Below, piece by piece: positions 1-6,749 of a stretch of DNA of 11,207 nucleotides; position 1 is the stretch's first letter, and every line of letters starts with the position of its first letter. Source of the stretch: Flavipsychrobacter sp. (lineage in GTDB: Bacteria; Bacteroidota; Bacteroidia; Chitinophagales; Chitinophagaceae); NCBI GenBank assembly GCA_021156265.1, contig JAJNBR010000097.1, positions 1 to 11,207 on the forward strand. Reading direction: 5' to 3'. The notes under the pieces are model-generated. The model was given only the letters and a program-made list of their open reading frames with translations, was not told the origin of the DNA and did no database searches. The position numbers and the translations under genes were made by a program.

Positions 1-2
1 AT

Positions 3-1280
3 TATGTGAACGTGGAAGATTCCAACGCGCACGATATTCTTCTTTGCATCAACACCGGCGAAAAGCAAAGCACGCCGACGATGAAGGATTTCAGCGATGA
101 TGACGTGATGATGAAGGACAGGCGCTTTGCTTTCTATAACGACCAGTTCTATTTCAAGAATACCGAGGAAATGTCGAAGCTGTTCAGCGACCTGCCGGAA
201 GCTATCGACAATACCAACCGCATAGTTGACAAGATAAAACCGCTGAAGCTGGAGCGCGACATCCTGCTGCCTCACTTCAAGGTGCCTCCCGAATTCCACG
301 ACGACCAGGATGCTTACCTCGAGCACCTGACTTGGACCGGCGCAAAAGAACGGTACAAAGAGATAACCGCCGAGATAGAAGAGCGCCTTAAGTTTGAGCT
401 CTTCACCATCAAGACCATGGGTTTTGCGGGTTACTTCCTTATCGTATCCGACTTTATACAAGCTGGTCGTAACCTGGGTGTATTCGTAGGTCCGGGCCGT
501 GGGTCGGCCGCAGGTTCGGTGGTGGCTTATTGCACCGGCATCACCAATATCGACCCGATAAAGTATAATCTCCTGTTCGAGCGTTTCCTTAACCCGGAAC
601 GTAAGAGCATGCCCGATATAGATACGGACTTTGATGACGTTGGCCGCCAGAAGGTGATAGACTACGTGGTAGATAAGTATGGTCGCAACCAGGTGGCGCA
701 CATTGTTACTTATGGTACCATGGCTGCCAAGAGCAGTATCAAAGATGTGGCTCGGGTGTTGGACCTGCCATTGCCTGATGCCAACGGCCTGGCAAAGCTG
801 GTGCCGGAACGCCCGGGTATATCGCTAAAACGTCTGCTGCATGCCCCTATGAAAGGGGAGAAGAGCCTGGAGGATAAAGAAGGCATTGGTGGAGAGGAAG
901 TAGAAAATGTAAACAAGCTGCGCGAGATATACGCCAGCGACAATATACACGGGCAAGTGCTCCGCTCAGCCGAAAAGCTGGAGGGGTCTGTTCGTAATAC
1001 AGGTATCCACGCGGCGGGTATCATCATTGCTCCCAAAGACCTGAGTGAAATGATCCCGGTGTGCGCGGTGAAGGATGTAAACCTCCTGATCACGCAGTTT
1101 GAAGGTAACATCATCGAGAATGCCGGCGTTATTAAGATGGACTTTTTGGGTCTGAAGACCCTCACCATCATCAAAGATGCGCTCGCGTTAATAAAGCGTA
1201 ACTACGGTGTCGAAATAGATATAGATTACATACCGCTCGATCGACGACGAGAAGACCTACGAGCTGTACCAGCGCGGTGA
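3..1280 (+). CDS. dnaE: DNA polymerase III alpha subunit, 5'-truncated N-terminal part (frame interrupted)
   Basis: This is the catalytic subunit of the replicative DNA polymerase, acting in the replisome. The gene runs in from the left edge; about 200 residues, most of the PHP domain, lie outside (estimated from E. coli DnaE). Position 6 is an in-frame GTG, but the frame is open before it and is not a start. Visible are the end of the PHP region (1-300), the GPGRGSAAGS motif (489-518), the PDIDTDF catalytic motif with two metal-binding Asp (612-632), the GTMAAK segment (about 714-731) and KMDFLGL (from about 1134), whose Asp codon (1140-1142) matches the third catalytic Asp of the family. 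Homology ends at about 1239; the remaining codons to the TGA at 1278-1280 are out-of-frame sequence. The protein continues in another frame (next entry). Family assignment is certain; whether the break exists in the organism is not. Confidence 0.95.
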   Translation, partial: YVNVEDSNAHDILLCINTGEKQSTPTMKDFSDDDVMMKDRRFAFYNDQFYFKNTEEMSKLFSDLPEAIDNTNRIVDKIKPLKLERDILLPHFKVPPEFHDDQDAYLEHLTWTGAKERYKEITAEIEERLKFELFTIKTMGFAGYFLIVSDFIQAGRNLGVFVGPGRGSAAGSVVAYCTGITNIDPIKYNLLFERFLNPERKSMPDIDTDFDDVGRQKVIDYVVDKYGRNQVAHIVTYGTMAAKSSIKDVARVLDLPLPDANGLAKLVPERPGISLKRLLHAPMKGEKSLEDKEGIGGEEVENVNKLREIYASDNIHGQVLRSAEKLEGSVRNTGIHAAGIIIAPKDLSEMIPVCAVKDVNLLITQFEGNIIENAGVIKMDFLGLKTLTIIKDALALIKRNYGVEIDIDYIPLDRRREDLRAVPAR

Positions 1281-2946
1281 GACCAACGGTACCTTCCAGT
1301 TTGAAAGTGCTGGTATGCAGAAATACCTGCGCGAGCTGAAGCCGGATAAGTTCGATGATCTTATCGCGATGAACGCCCTGTACCGTCCCGGCCCGCTGGA
1401 GTACATCCCCAACTTCATCAAGCGTAAGCATGGTGAGGAGGCGATCGTGTACGATCTGCCGGAAATGGAAGAATACCTGTCGGATACTTACGGTATCACG
1501 GTATACCAGGAACAGGTGATGTTGCTGTCGCAGAAACTGGGTGGCTTTAGTAAAGGTGATGCCGACGTACTGCGAAAGGCGATGGGTAAGAAGCAGAAAT
1601 CGGTACTGGACAAAATGAAAGGCCAGTTTGTGGAAGGCGCCAAAGCAAAAGGTCACCCCGAAGACAAACTGAACAAGGTATGGACCGACTGGGAAGCATT
1701 CGCTCAGTACGCGTTCAATAAATCGCACTCTACCTGTTACGCATTCGTTGCTTACCAGACCGCTTACCTGAAGGCGCACTATCCTTCGGAGTATATGGCA
1801 GCTGTGCTGAACAACCAGGGTAACATCGATAAGATCAAGTTTTACATGGAAGAGTGCCAGCGCATGGGACTCGCCGTATTAGGACCAGATGTGAACGAGA
1901 GTCTGAAAGGCTTTTCTGTAAACAAAGAAGGCGTTGTCCGTTTCGGTATGAACGCCATCAAAGGTGTGGGTGAAGCTGCAGTAGAAGATCTTATTGCCGA
2001 ACGCGAGGCCAATGGTCCTTTTACATCGGTGTATGACTTTGTATCGCGTATCAACCAGCGCACAGTTAACAAAAAGACGATAGAAGGTTTGATATATGCA
2101 GGTGGGTTAGATTGTTTTAAAGACTTGCACCGCGCCCAGTATTTCTATGCACCACCTACTGACCCTGTGACGGGGCTGGAACGCCTGGCACGTTTTGGCA
2201 ACCAGGTGCAGGCCAATACCTCTATGGCATCAAATAGCCTGTTCGGCGAAAGCACGATGGCCGATGTGAAGCCACCGGTAATACCTGAATGTCCAACATG
2301 GACGCTGCCCGAGTTGCTGGACCGTGAGAAGGATGTTATCGGAATTTACCTTAGTGCGCACCCGCTGGACGGCTACAAGTTTGAGATGCAGCATTATGGC
2401 TTTACGCCTATTAATGAGCTGGAGAACAGTAAAGGCCGTACCATCCGTATAGCCGGTTTTGTGACCGATGCCGCGCATATGACCACAAAGAAGGGCAGTA
2501 AGTTCGGTAAGCTGGTGCTCAATGACTATAGTGGTAACCAGGAGATCGTGTTCTGGGAGAAGAACTACCTGCAGTACAGCAACTACCTGGACAACGGCCA
2601 GACACTGCTGATACAAGGCGTGTACCAGGAACACAGGTTCCGCCCGGGTGTTATGGAGTTTGAGATACAAAGCATCATGCTGCTGGATGAAGTGAAGAAG
2701 AAGCTGACCAAGAAGATGACGCTCTGGATGCCGCTGGCTAAGATCAACCAGGAACTGGTGATGTTCCTGAGTGATAACCTGAAGCAGAATCCGGGCAACA
2801 CTGATGTGATCATCCAGGTGGTGGATGAGGAAGACAACATGACTACCAAGATGAAAACAGCCGGTCAGCGACTCGCGATAAACGATGAGCTGATTACCTT
2901 CCTGCAGGAGAATGACTATATCAGGCTGTCGTTAGAACTGAGCTGA
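1225..2946 (+). CDS. dnaE: DNA polymerase III alpha subunit, C-terminal part (second frame of the interrupted gene)
   Basis: This is the rest of DnaE in a different frame. The frame opens after a TAG at 1222-1224, and family-like sequence begins at about 1243 (DDEKTYELYQ), before the first ATG at 1315, so 1315 is not the natural start. In order I see the FQFES segment and the NALYRPGP motif (finger/palm), a helix-hairpin-helix DNA-binding motif (about 1948-2010), a probable beta-clamp-binding motif SNSLF (2230-2244) where E. coli has QADMF, and a C-terminal OB fold (about 2430-2690). The TGA is at 2944-2946. Joining both parts after removing the frame error gives about 980 residues, so together with the missing N-terminus the protein would have a normal length of nearly 1200. 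It is followed 84 nt later by thioredoxin on the same strand. Because dnaE is essential, a sequencing or assembly error is the first suspicion. Confidence 0.93.
   Translation: MTYRSIDDEKTYELYQRGETNGTFQFESAGMQKYLRELKPDKFDDLIAMNALYRPGPLEYIPNFIKRKHGEEAIVYDLPEMEEYLSDTYGITVYQEQVMLLSQKLGGFSKGDADVLRKAMGKKQKSVLDKMKGQFVEGAKAKGHPEDKLNKVWTDWEAFAQYAFNKSHSTCYAFVAYQTAYLKAHYPSEYMAAVLNNQGNIDKIKFYMEECQRMGLAVLGPDVNESLKGFSVNKEGVVRFGMNAIKGVGEAAVEDLIAEREANGPFTSVYDFVSRINQRTVNKKTIEGLIYAGGLDCFKDLHRAQYFYAPPTDPVTGLERLARFGNQVQANTSMASNSLFGESTMADVKPPVIPECPTWTLPELLDREKDVIGIYLSAHPLDGYKFEMQHYGFTPINELENSKGRTIRIAGFVTDAAHMTTKKGSKFGKLVLNDYSGNQEIVFWEKNYLQYSNYLDNGQTLLIQGVYQEHRFRPGVMEFEIQSIMLLDEVKKKLTKKMTLWMPLAKINQELVMFLSDNLKQNPGNTDVIIQVVDEEDNMTTKMKTAGQRLAINDELITFLQENDYIRLSLELS
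1237..1244 (+). other. Frameshift site in dnaE (tandem TCGA)
   Basis: TCGA occurs twice in tandem here. Removing one copy restores a continuous frame reading IPLDDEKTYELYQRG, which fits the DnaE family pattern. Removing only the C at 1242 would also restore the frame (IPLDDDEKTY). There is no homopolymer or slippery heptamer of the kind used in programmed frameshifting. Confidence 0.85.
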
Positions 2947-3005
2947 TATGATTAGTGTTTATGATGCTATGTGTTGAACCAATAAGATACTGTCAACCAT
3001 ACCTA

Positions 3006-3013
3006 TAACTTTG
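3006..3013 (+). promoter_or_regulatory. Candidate Bacteroidota -7 box (TAACTTTG) before the first thioredoxin
   Basis: TAACTTTG matches the TAnnTTTG -7 consensus of the Bacteroidota housekeeping sigma factor. It ends 17 nt before the ATG at 3031, so the leader would be only about 12 nt. I see no -33 TTTG at the usual distance, so this rests on one element. If real, thioredoxin can be transcribed independently of dnaE. Confidence 0.45.
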
Positions 3014-3030
3014 ATCCAAATTGTAAGAAA

Positions 3031-3348
3031 ATGGCTAACGTATTTACAGACGCAAATTTTGATACCGCGGTATTAAATTCAGACAAGCTGACCGTAGTTG
3101 ACTTTTGGGCTACCTGGTGTCCGCCTTGCCTGGCGCTGGGCAAAACCATAGACGCACTGGCTACCGATTACGAAGGAAAAGTGAACATCGGGAAGCTTAA
3201 TAGCGATGAGAATCCTGAAGTGTCTGTTAAATACAGCGTTATGAACCTGCCCTGTGTGCTGTTCTTTAAAAATGGTCAGCTGGTTGATAAACACGTTGGC
3301 CTGGCTGCCCGCGGGGTGTATGAAAAGAAGATACAGCAGCATATGTGA
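3031..3348 (+). CDS. Thioredoxin-like protein with CPPC active site (divergent paralogue)
   Basis: This is a 105-residue single-domain thioredoxin-fold protein without a signal peptide, so cytoplasmic. Family marks are the buried Asp24, the active site W-C-P-P-C (Cys30, Cys33) and the cis-proline Pro74. It differs from ordinary thioredoxin in three places near the active site: CPPC instead of CGPC, Lys38 where its neighbour has the usual Pro, and Cys75 immediately after the cis-proline. By my count it matches the next gene at about 70 of 105 residues, so the pair arose by tandem duplication. Active-site XX residues set the redox potential, and residues next to the cis-proline shape substrate binding, so a changed potential or substrate range is inferred, not shown. 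A third redox or metal-binding Cys is also possible. The start is supported by an identical N-terminal layout in the paralogue. A plain thioredoxin call (trxA) would also be acceptable. Confidence 0.93.
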   Translation: MANVFTDANFDTAVLNSDKLTVVDFWATWCPPCLALGKTIDALATDYEGKVNIGKLNSDENPEVSVKYSVMNLPCVLFFKNGQLVDKHVGLAARGVYEKKIQQHM

Positions 3349-3363
3349 TCGGCTTATACCGAT
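3348..3363 (+). terminator. Weak hairpin after the first thioredoxin
   Basis: A 5-bp stem ATCGG/CCGAT with a 6-nt loop overlaps the stop codon and is followed by ATTTTC. It is a weak structure that may only attenuate transcription. Confidence 0.2.
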
Positions 3364-3380
3364 ATTTTCGTTGGCTATTA

Positions 3381-3409
3381 TTTGAAGTCAATAACTCATA
3401 GTACCTTTG
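3381..3409 (+). promoter_or_regulatory. Promoter of the second thioredoxin (TTTG-N17-TACCTTTG)
   Basis: TTTG at 3381-3384 and TACCTTTG at 3402-3409, separated by 17 nt, match both elements of the Bacteroidota housekeeping promoter. The ATG at 3447 lies 37 nt past the -7 box. The second thioredoxin therefore probably has its own promoter and need not be co-expressed with the first. Confidence 0.65.
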
Positions 3410-3446
3410 GCATTGTTTTTTAACCTACAATAAAAATTCATATAAG

Positions 3447-3764
3447 ATGGCAGCAGTATTCACTGACGCAAATTTTGACCAGGAAGTAATGAAAGCAGAC
3501 AAGCTTACCGTTGTTGACTTTTGGGCTCCATGGTGTGGTCCTTGCCTTGCGCTCGGCCCAACCATCGATGCACTGGCTAAAGAATACGATGGCAAAGTGA
3601 ACGTTGGTAAAGTGAACGTGGATGAGAATCCACAACTGTCTATTAACTACGGCATTACCAGCATTCCGGCTGTATTGTTCATCAAAGGCGGCCAGGTTGT
3701 TGACAAGCAGGTTGGCGCTGCACCCAAAGGTGTTTTCGACAAGAAAATACAACAGCACCTGTAA
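3447..3764 (+). CDS. trxA: Thioredoxin (canonical CGPC)
   Basis: This is a 105-residue cytoplasmic thioredoxin, a general protein disulfide reductase recycled by thioredoxin reductase. The active site W-C-G-P-C has Cys30 and Cys33; the conserved Pro38 follows, Asp24 is the buried acid and Pro74 is the cis-proline, preceded by Ile and followed by Ala. The length equals that of classic bacterial thioredoxins. The ATG is preceded by an AT-rich stretch without a Shine-Dalgarno sequence, as is usual in Bacteroidota. It is the second of two tandem paralogues and has its own promoter and a strong terminator 21 nt after the stop. It carries all canonical residues, so it is the likely housekeeping copy of the pair. 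Confidence 0.97.
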   Translation: MAAVFTDANFDQEVMKADKLTVVDFWAPWCGPCLALGPTIDALAKEYDGKVNVGKVNVDENPQLSINYGITSIPAVLFIKGGQVVDKQVGAAPKGVFDKKIQQHL

Positions 3765-3785
3765 TAACGGATTACATATAAAACT

Positions 3786-3818
3786 CGAGCCTCCTGCATA
3801 AGGAGGCTCGGTTTTTTT
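3786..3818 (+). terminator. Rho-independent terminator after thioredoxin
   Basis: A perfect 10-bp stem (3786-3795 with 3801-3810) and a 5-nt loop GCATA are followed by a run of seven T at 3812-3818. It ends the dnaE/thioredoxin block and separates it from the desaturase. Confidence 0.95.
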
Positions 3819-3867
3819 ACACCTGTCTGGATACTGTCTTAATAATTAAGGTTATATTGTACAAACA

Positions 3868-4953
3868 ATGAAAGGTCTCACTGCGATAACAGACCCGGTA
3901 TATGTACAGCCGGCACACGAAACTGCATTTGCAAGATTTTTTAAAAGATACATCCGCGACGAGCGCGATCTGCCGTTCGCAAAACTCACCCTTCAAATCA
4001 CCTTCACACTTATACCGCTGGCTATCCTGTGTTATGTACTGCCGGTTGGTGGTGTGATGTGGTGGCTGGCCGTAATTGCATACCAGTTTTTGAACAATGT
4101 AACTTTCAAGGGGCCCTTCGGACTGATGCTGCATTGCACCAGCCACCGTGCTCTTTTCAAGAAGGAGTATGAGTTCATGAACAACTACCTGCCATGGGTA
4201 ATTGCCCCTTTGTTCGGTCACTCGCCTGAAACCTATTATGCACACCACATAGGCATGCACCATGCCGAGAATAACCTGGAAGACGATGAGAGCAGCACTA
4301 TGCCTTACCGTCGCGACTCATTCAGGGGGTTTCTTCATTATTTTGGTGTCTTCCTGTTTTCGGGTATCTACCATTTGGCCAACTATTTCCTGCGCAAAAA
4401 ACGCAAGCGCCTGTTCTACCGTTCGGTGAGGGGAGAGCTGGTGTTCATCGCCTTCTGCGTACTGATGTCGTTCATTAACTGGCAGGCGACATTGGTCGTG
4501 TTTATCATACCGTTCGTACTATTCAGGCTGGTGGCGATGATAGGCAACTGGGCACAGCACGCTTTCATCGATCCGCTGGATCCCGGCAATGATTATAAGA
4601 ATAGCGTCACCTGCATCAATACCAAGTACAATCACAAATGCTGGAACGACGGCTATCACATCAGCCATCACGAAAAACAATCGATGCACTGGACCGAGCA
4701 TCCGGTCTATTTCCAGAAAACGCTGGACAAGTATATTGAGAACAACGCCATCGTGTTCGATGGTATTCACTTCCTGCACATATTCGCTTACCTGATGAGA
4801 AAGCGTTACGATCTGTTGGCCCGCCATTTTGTGAACCTCGGCGACCGATTCGCTTCGGATGAAGAGGTGATGGAATTTTTGAGGTCACGTACCAGCAAGA
4901 TTCCGTTTGCATCAGTGATAAAACCGGAGTTTGCTACGATCAATAGGGCATAG
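3868..4953 (+). CDS. Membrane fatty acid desaturase (three histidine boxes)
   Basis: This is a 361-residue integral membrane di-iron desaturase/hydroxylase of the fatty acid desaturase superfamily (PF00487 type), which introduces double bonds into acyl chains using oxygen and an electron donor. The histidine boxes are H89-x3-H93, H127-x3-H131-H132 and H264-x2-H267-H268; an extra His231 in WAQHAF and the DGYH context before box 3 are typical. Hydrophobic segments lie at about 40-80, 155-175 and 190-228, placing the His boxes on the cytoplasmic side. All iron-ligand boxes are intact and the length is normal. It stands alone between two terminators. A role in membrane fluidity is likely, but the position of the double bond, or a hydroxylase activity instead, cannot be told from sequence. 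The ATG at 3868 is the first in frame; I found no clear promoter box between the terminator and the start. Confidence 0.9.
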   Translation: MKGLTAITDPVYVQPAHETAFARFFKRYIRDERDLPFAKLTLQITFTLIPLAILCYVLPVGGVMWWLAVIAYQFLNNVTFKGPFGLMLHCTSHRALFKKEYEFMNNYLPWVIAPLFGHSPETYYAHHIGMHHAENNLEDDESSTMPYRRDSFRGFLHYFGVFLFSGIYHLANYFLRKKRKRLFYRSVRGELVFIAFCVLMSFINWQATLVVFIIPFVLFRLVAMIGNWAQHAFIDPLDPGNDYKNSVTCINTKYNHKCWNDGYHISHHEKQSMHWTEHPVYFQKTLDKYIENNAIVFDGIHFLHIFAYLMRKRYDLLARHFVNLGDRFASDEEVMEFLRSRTSKIPFASVIKPEFATINRA

Positions 4954-4954
4954 A

Positions 4955-4983
4955 AATAAAACGGCACAACTGTAGTTGTGCCG
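4955..4983 (-). terminator. Hairpin terminator between convergent genes
   Basis: A 9-bp perfect stem (4962-4970 with 4975-4983) has the 4-nt loop TGTA. Read on the - strand it is followed by TTTTATTT, so it fits best as terminator of the - strand lipoprotein gene. On the + strand no T-run follows, so desaturase transcripts would be stopped less efficiently. Confidence 0.75.
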
Positions 4984-5015
4984 CGCTTCAAACAGGGGTA
5001 AAAAAAATAGTTGCG

Positions 5016-5726
5016 CTAATTAAGCGCCAGGTCTTTCTCGGTTTTTATGGTCAGTTCGATATCGCCATTGGCGGTATCGTCTTTTACATCCAGCAATACA
5101 TTCTTTCTTCGTTCCATGGTCACCTTTAGTGTACCGGGAGCAAATTTGTCCAGGTCGGATGAGGAGATGGTTACCTGCCCGCTAGTTACTGTCTTTTCAA
5201 CGTTCGGATCTATCGATGACGACGAAGGAGTGCCGGTGATTTTTACCGTGAGTGTTTCACCGCTGACGAGGGCGTCACCCGCCCAGTTAAAAGTAAATCC
5301 TGAAGCCTTTGACGCAACTGCCGGGAAGTTTGACGAGAAGGCAATGTCGCCAATGTCTGTTTTTGCTACGGTGTTGACCAACTTGTTACCCGAGTTTTTA
5401 GTCAGCTCGAAGCTTACATCAACTAATTCATCAAAGGTCCAGGAATAAACACCGGGTACCAGTTGCAGGGAACTGGGACTCTTGCTGTTAGCGGTTACGG
5501 ATGCTCCATTATTCAATTCCACCTTCGATCCGTTTGCGTCACGGACCCTGAACTGGGCTGCTGCAGAGGTCTTACCGGTGTTCTTATTATAATCTACAGA
5601 ATATTCCTGGTGGTAAGGCACTGTGTCTTTCAGGTCGTCGGAGGCTACTTTTTTGCATGCCTGCACCGAAAACAGCAGCGTGGCTGCGGTAAAGGCTGAT
5701 AATACCAGGTTGGTTTGTCGGGTCAT
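5016..5726 (-). CDS. Lipoprotein of unknown function, predicted beta-rich
   Basis: This is a 236-residue predicted lipoprotein. The reading frame is open upstream to an ATG at 5813, but I place the start at the ATG of 5726: that gives a normal signal peptide with Arg3, a hydrophobic stretch at 7-20 and a lipobox-like V-Q-A-C with Cys24. The longer start would put 29 charged, non-signal residues in front. Lysines at +1 and +2 follow the Cys. The mature part is rich in Ser, Thr, Val and Lys with alternating hydrophobic residues, suggesting beta-sandwich structure, and contains an SSSS stretch near its middle. I recognise no catalytic motif and no named family. The gene converges on the desaturase and is divergent from a second small lipoprotein gene, with 121 nt between the two starts. 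Lipoprotein assignment is fairly sure; function is unknown. Confidence 0.82.
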   Translation of the reverse strand: MTRQTNLVLSAFTAATLLFSVQACKKVASDDLKDTVPYHQEYSVDYNKNTGKTSAAAQFRVRDANGSKVELNNGASVTANSKSPSSLQLVPGVYSWTFDELVDVSFELTKNSGNKLVNTVAKTDIGDIAFSSNFPAVASKASGFTFNWAGDALVSGETLTVKITGTPSSSSIDPNVEKTVTSGQVTISSSDLDKFAPGTLKVTMERRKNVLLDVKDDTANGDIELTIKTEKDLALN

Positions 5727-5847
5727 GACCGGCTTTTTCGTCTTTAGGGAAAATTCTTTGCCAATTTTTCTATTTCTCAAAAAACCTGTGTCGGGGTATA
5801 CCATTATCTCCAATAATTATTATTTTTAAGCACCCTTAAGCATTTAT

Positions 5848-6075
5848 ATGAGGCCATACGTCATTATTCCAGCTTGTTTGTTGTTGCTCGTTATATCCTC
5901 GTGCAAAAGAGATTTTGATTGCCACTGTGTGTCAAGAGGCACCCGCACAGAGTATATCCAAACTGTAAAAGCAGAGAACAAGGACGAGGCTACTAAGGAT
6001 TGCGCCGCTTACATGGGCAATATCAACGAGGTTACCCTTCCCGGTGTAGATTGTGAGATCGCTGAAGACGAATAA
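5848..6075 (+). CDS. Small Cys-rich lipoprotein
   Basis: This is a 75-residue predicted lipoprotein. A short basic N-terminus and a hydrophobic core (5-17) end in a good lipobox I-S-S-C with Cys19. The mature part of about 57 residues has four cysteines, Cys25-x-Cys27, Cys52 and Cys69, which could form two disulfides. This C-x-C...C...C layout with a Lys/Glu-rich middle resembles small lipoproteins I know from many Bacteroidota, none with an established role. The C-terminus is acidic. The next gene starts 17 nt after the stop, which suggests one transcript. Confidence 0.75.
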   Translation: MRPYVIIPACLLLLVISSCKRDFDCHCVSRGTRTEYIQTVKAENKDEATKDCAAYMGNINEVTLPGVDCEIAEDE

Positions 6076-6092
6076 CCGTTTCCTTTCTTTAT

Positions 6093-6461
6093 ATGATCAT
6101 TCGTGCGATTATTATTTTAATGTCGCTGCTCCACGCCGGCTATATGGTTTTTGACGGCCTGCGCGCTTTTATTACAGGCGATTATATCAGACCTGAAACG
6201 GGTAAATATGCCGGTCAGCTTGGGCCATGGACCAAAGTCGTTGAGCCGCTTGGTATCGATCCAATGTCACCGGGCATGAAAAGTATTTTTGTGATATTAG
6301 GATTATTCGGGCTTGTTGCAACAGCTGCCTTCACATTTAAGCGTCCTAACGGATGGACATTGCTCGTTATATTTTGCATCGCTACTCTTTGGAATATGAT
6401 GTTTGGCACTATGAGTAGTATTCTTGTATTATTGTTGCTGATAATTTATCGCTTCAGATAG
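6093..6461 (+). CDS. Small integral membrane protein, function unknown
   Basis: This is a 122-residue protein with about four hydrophobic segments: 4-25, 63-82, 87-104 and 107-120. Between the first and second lies a soluble loop of about 35 residues with Gly, Pro and Trp (around GPWTKVVEPLGID). No lipobox, catalytic motif or known domain is visible to me. The C-terminus is short and basic. It starts 17 nt after the small lipoprotein gene and is probably co-transcribed with it; a joint envelope function is only an inference from position. The first ATG is at 6093 and no better start is seen. Confidence 0.72.
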   Translation: MIIRAIIILMSLLHAGYMVFDGLRAFITGDYIRPETGKYAGQLGPWTKVVEPLGIDPMSPGMKSIFVILGLFGLVATAAFTFKRPNGWTLLVIFCIATLWNMMFGTMSSILVLLLLIIYRFR

Positions 6462-6486
6462 CGATATATTCGAATTTACTTTTTTT
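6447..6486 (+). terminator. Possible weak terminator after the membrane protein
   Basis: A 7-bp stem TATCGCT/AGCGATA (6447-6453 with 6460-6466, 6-nt loop) spans the stop codon. A run of seven T starts at 6480, 13 nt past the stem, which is too far for an ideal terminator. Confidence 0.3.
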
Positions 6487-6585
6487 AAGATTTACCCCAT
6501 CCTTTCTGCTCAAACTGCTGTCTTAATTTAACGCATAGGTAATAATAATATCTCGGCTAACAGTCCGTATTAATATTATTCACGT

Positions 6586-6593
6586 TATCTTTG
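6586..6593 (+). promoter_or_regulatory. Candidate -7 box (TATCTTTG) for the repeat protein, with about 150-nt leader
   Basis: TATCTTTG matches TAnnTTTG; no -33 TTTG is seen at the right distance. Transcription from here would give a leader of about 150 nt before the ATG at 6750 that contains no ATG. Just before the start lies a 7-bp inverted repeat, TTATTTG (6713-6719) and CAAATAA (6734-6740). The rest of 6462-6749 is AT-rich and holds no gene that I can support. Confidence 0.45.
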
Positions 6594-6749
6594 CGGCGCT
6601 CTTTGCGTTTTTTCCTCACGGGGATACAACAATCGAGAGAGAATTATTACTCCCATTACGCCCAGTACAATCTTTTTTTGAGCTGTGATTACGGCACTGT
6701 GAAGCTTTGTGCTTATTTGAAAAAAATTGTAGACAAATAAACCATTAAT

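Noticed and set aside
1171..1779. A 202-codon - strand frame opposite dnaE
   Set aside because: It is a shadow of dnaE codon usage; the + strand is clearly the coding strand.
3438..3758. A 106-codon - strand frame opposite the second thioredoxin
   Set aside because: It mirrors the thioredoxin gene; a similar antisense frame exists opposite the first copy because the two genes are paralogues.
3845..3867. TATATTGT before the desaturase as a -7 box
   Set aside because: It lacks one T of TAnnTTTG and no -33 element lies upstream, so the match is not better than chance in AT-rich DNA.
5727..5813. An N-terminal extension of 29 residues on the - strand lipoprotein
   Set aside because: The internal ATG at 5726 gives a proper lipoprotein signal peptide, while the extension would bury it behind charged residues.
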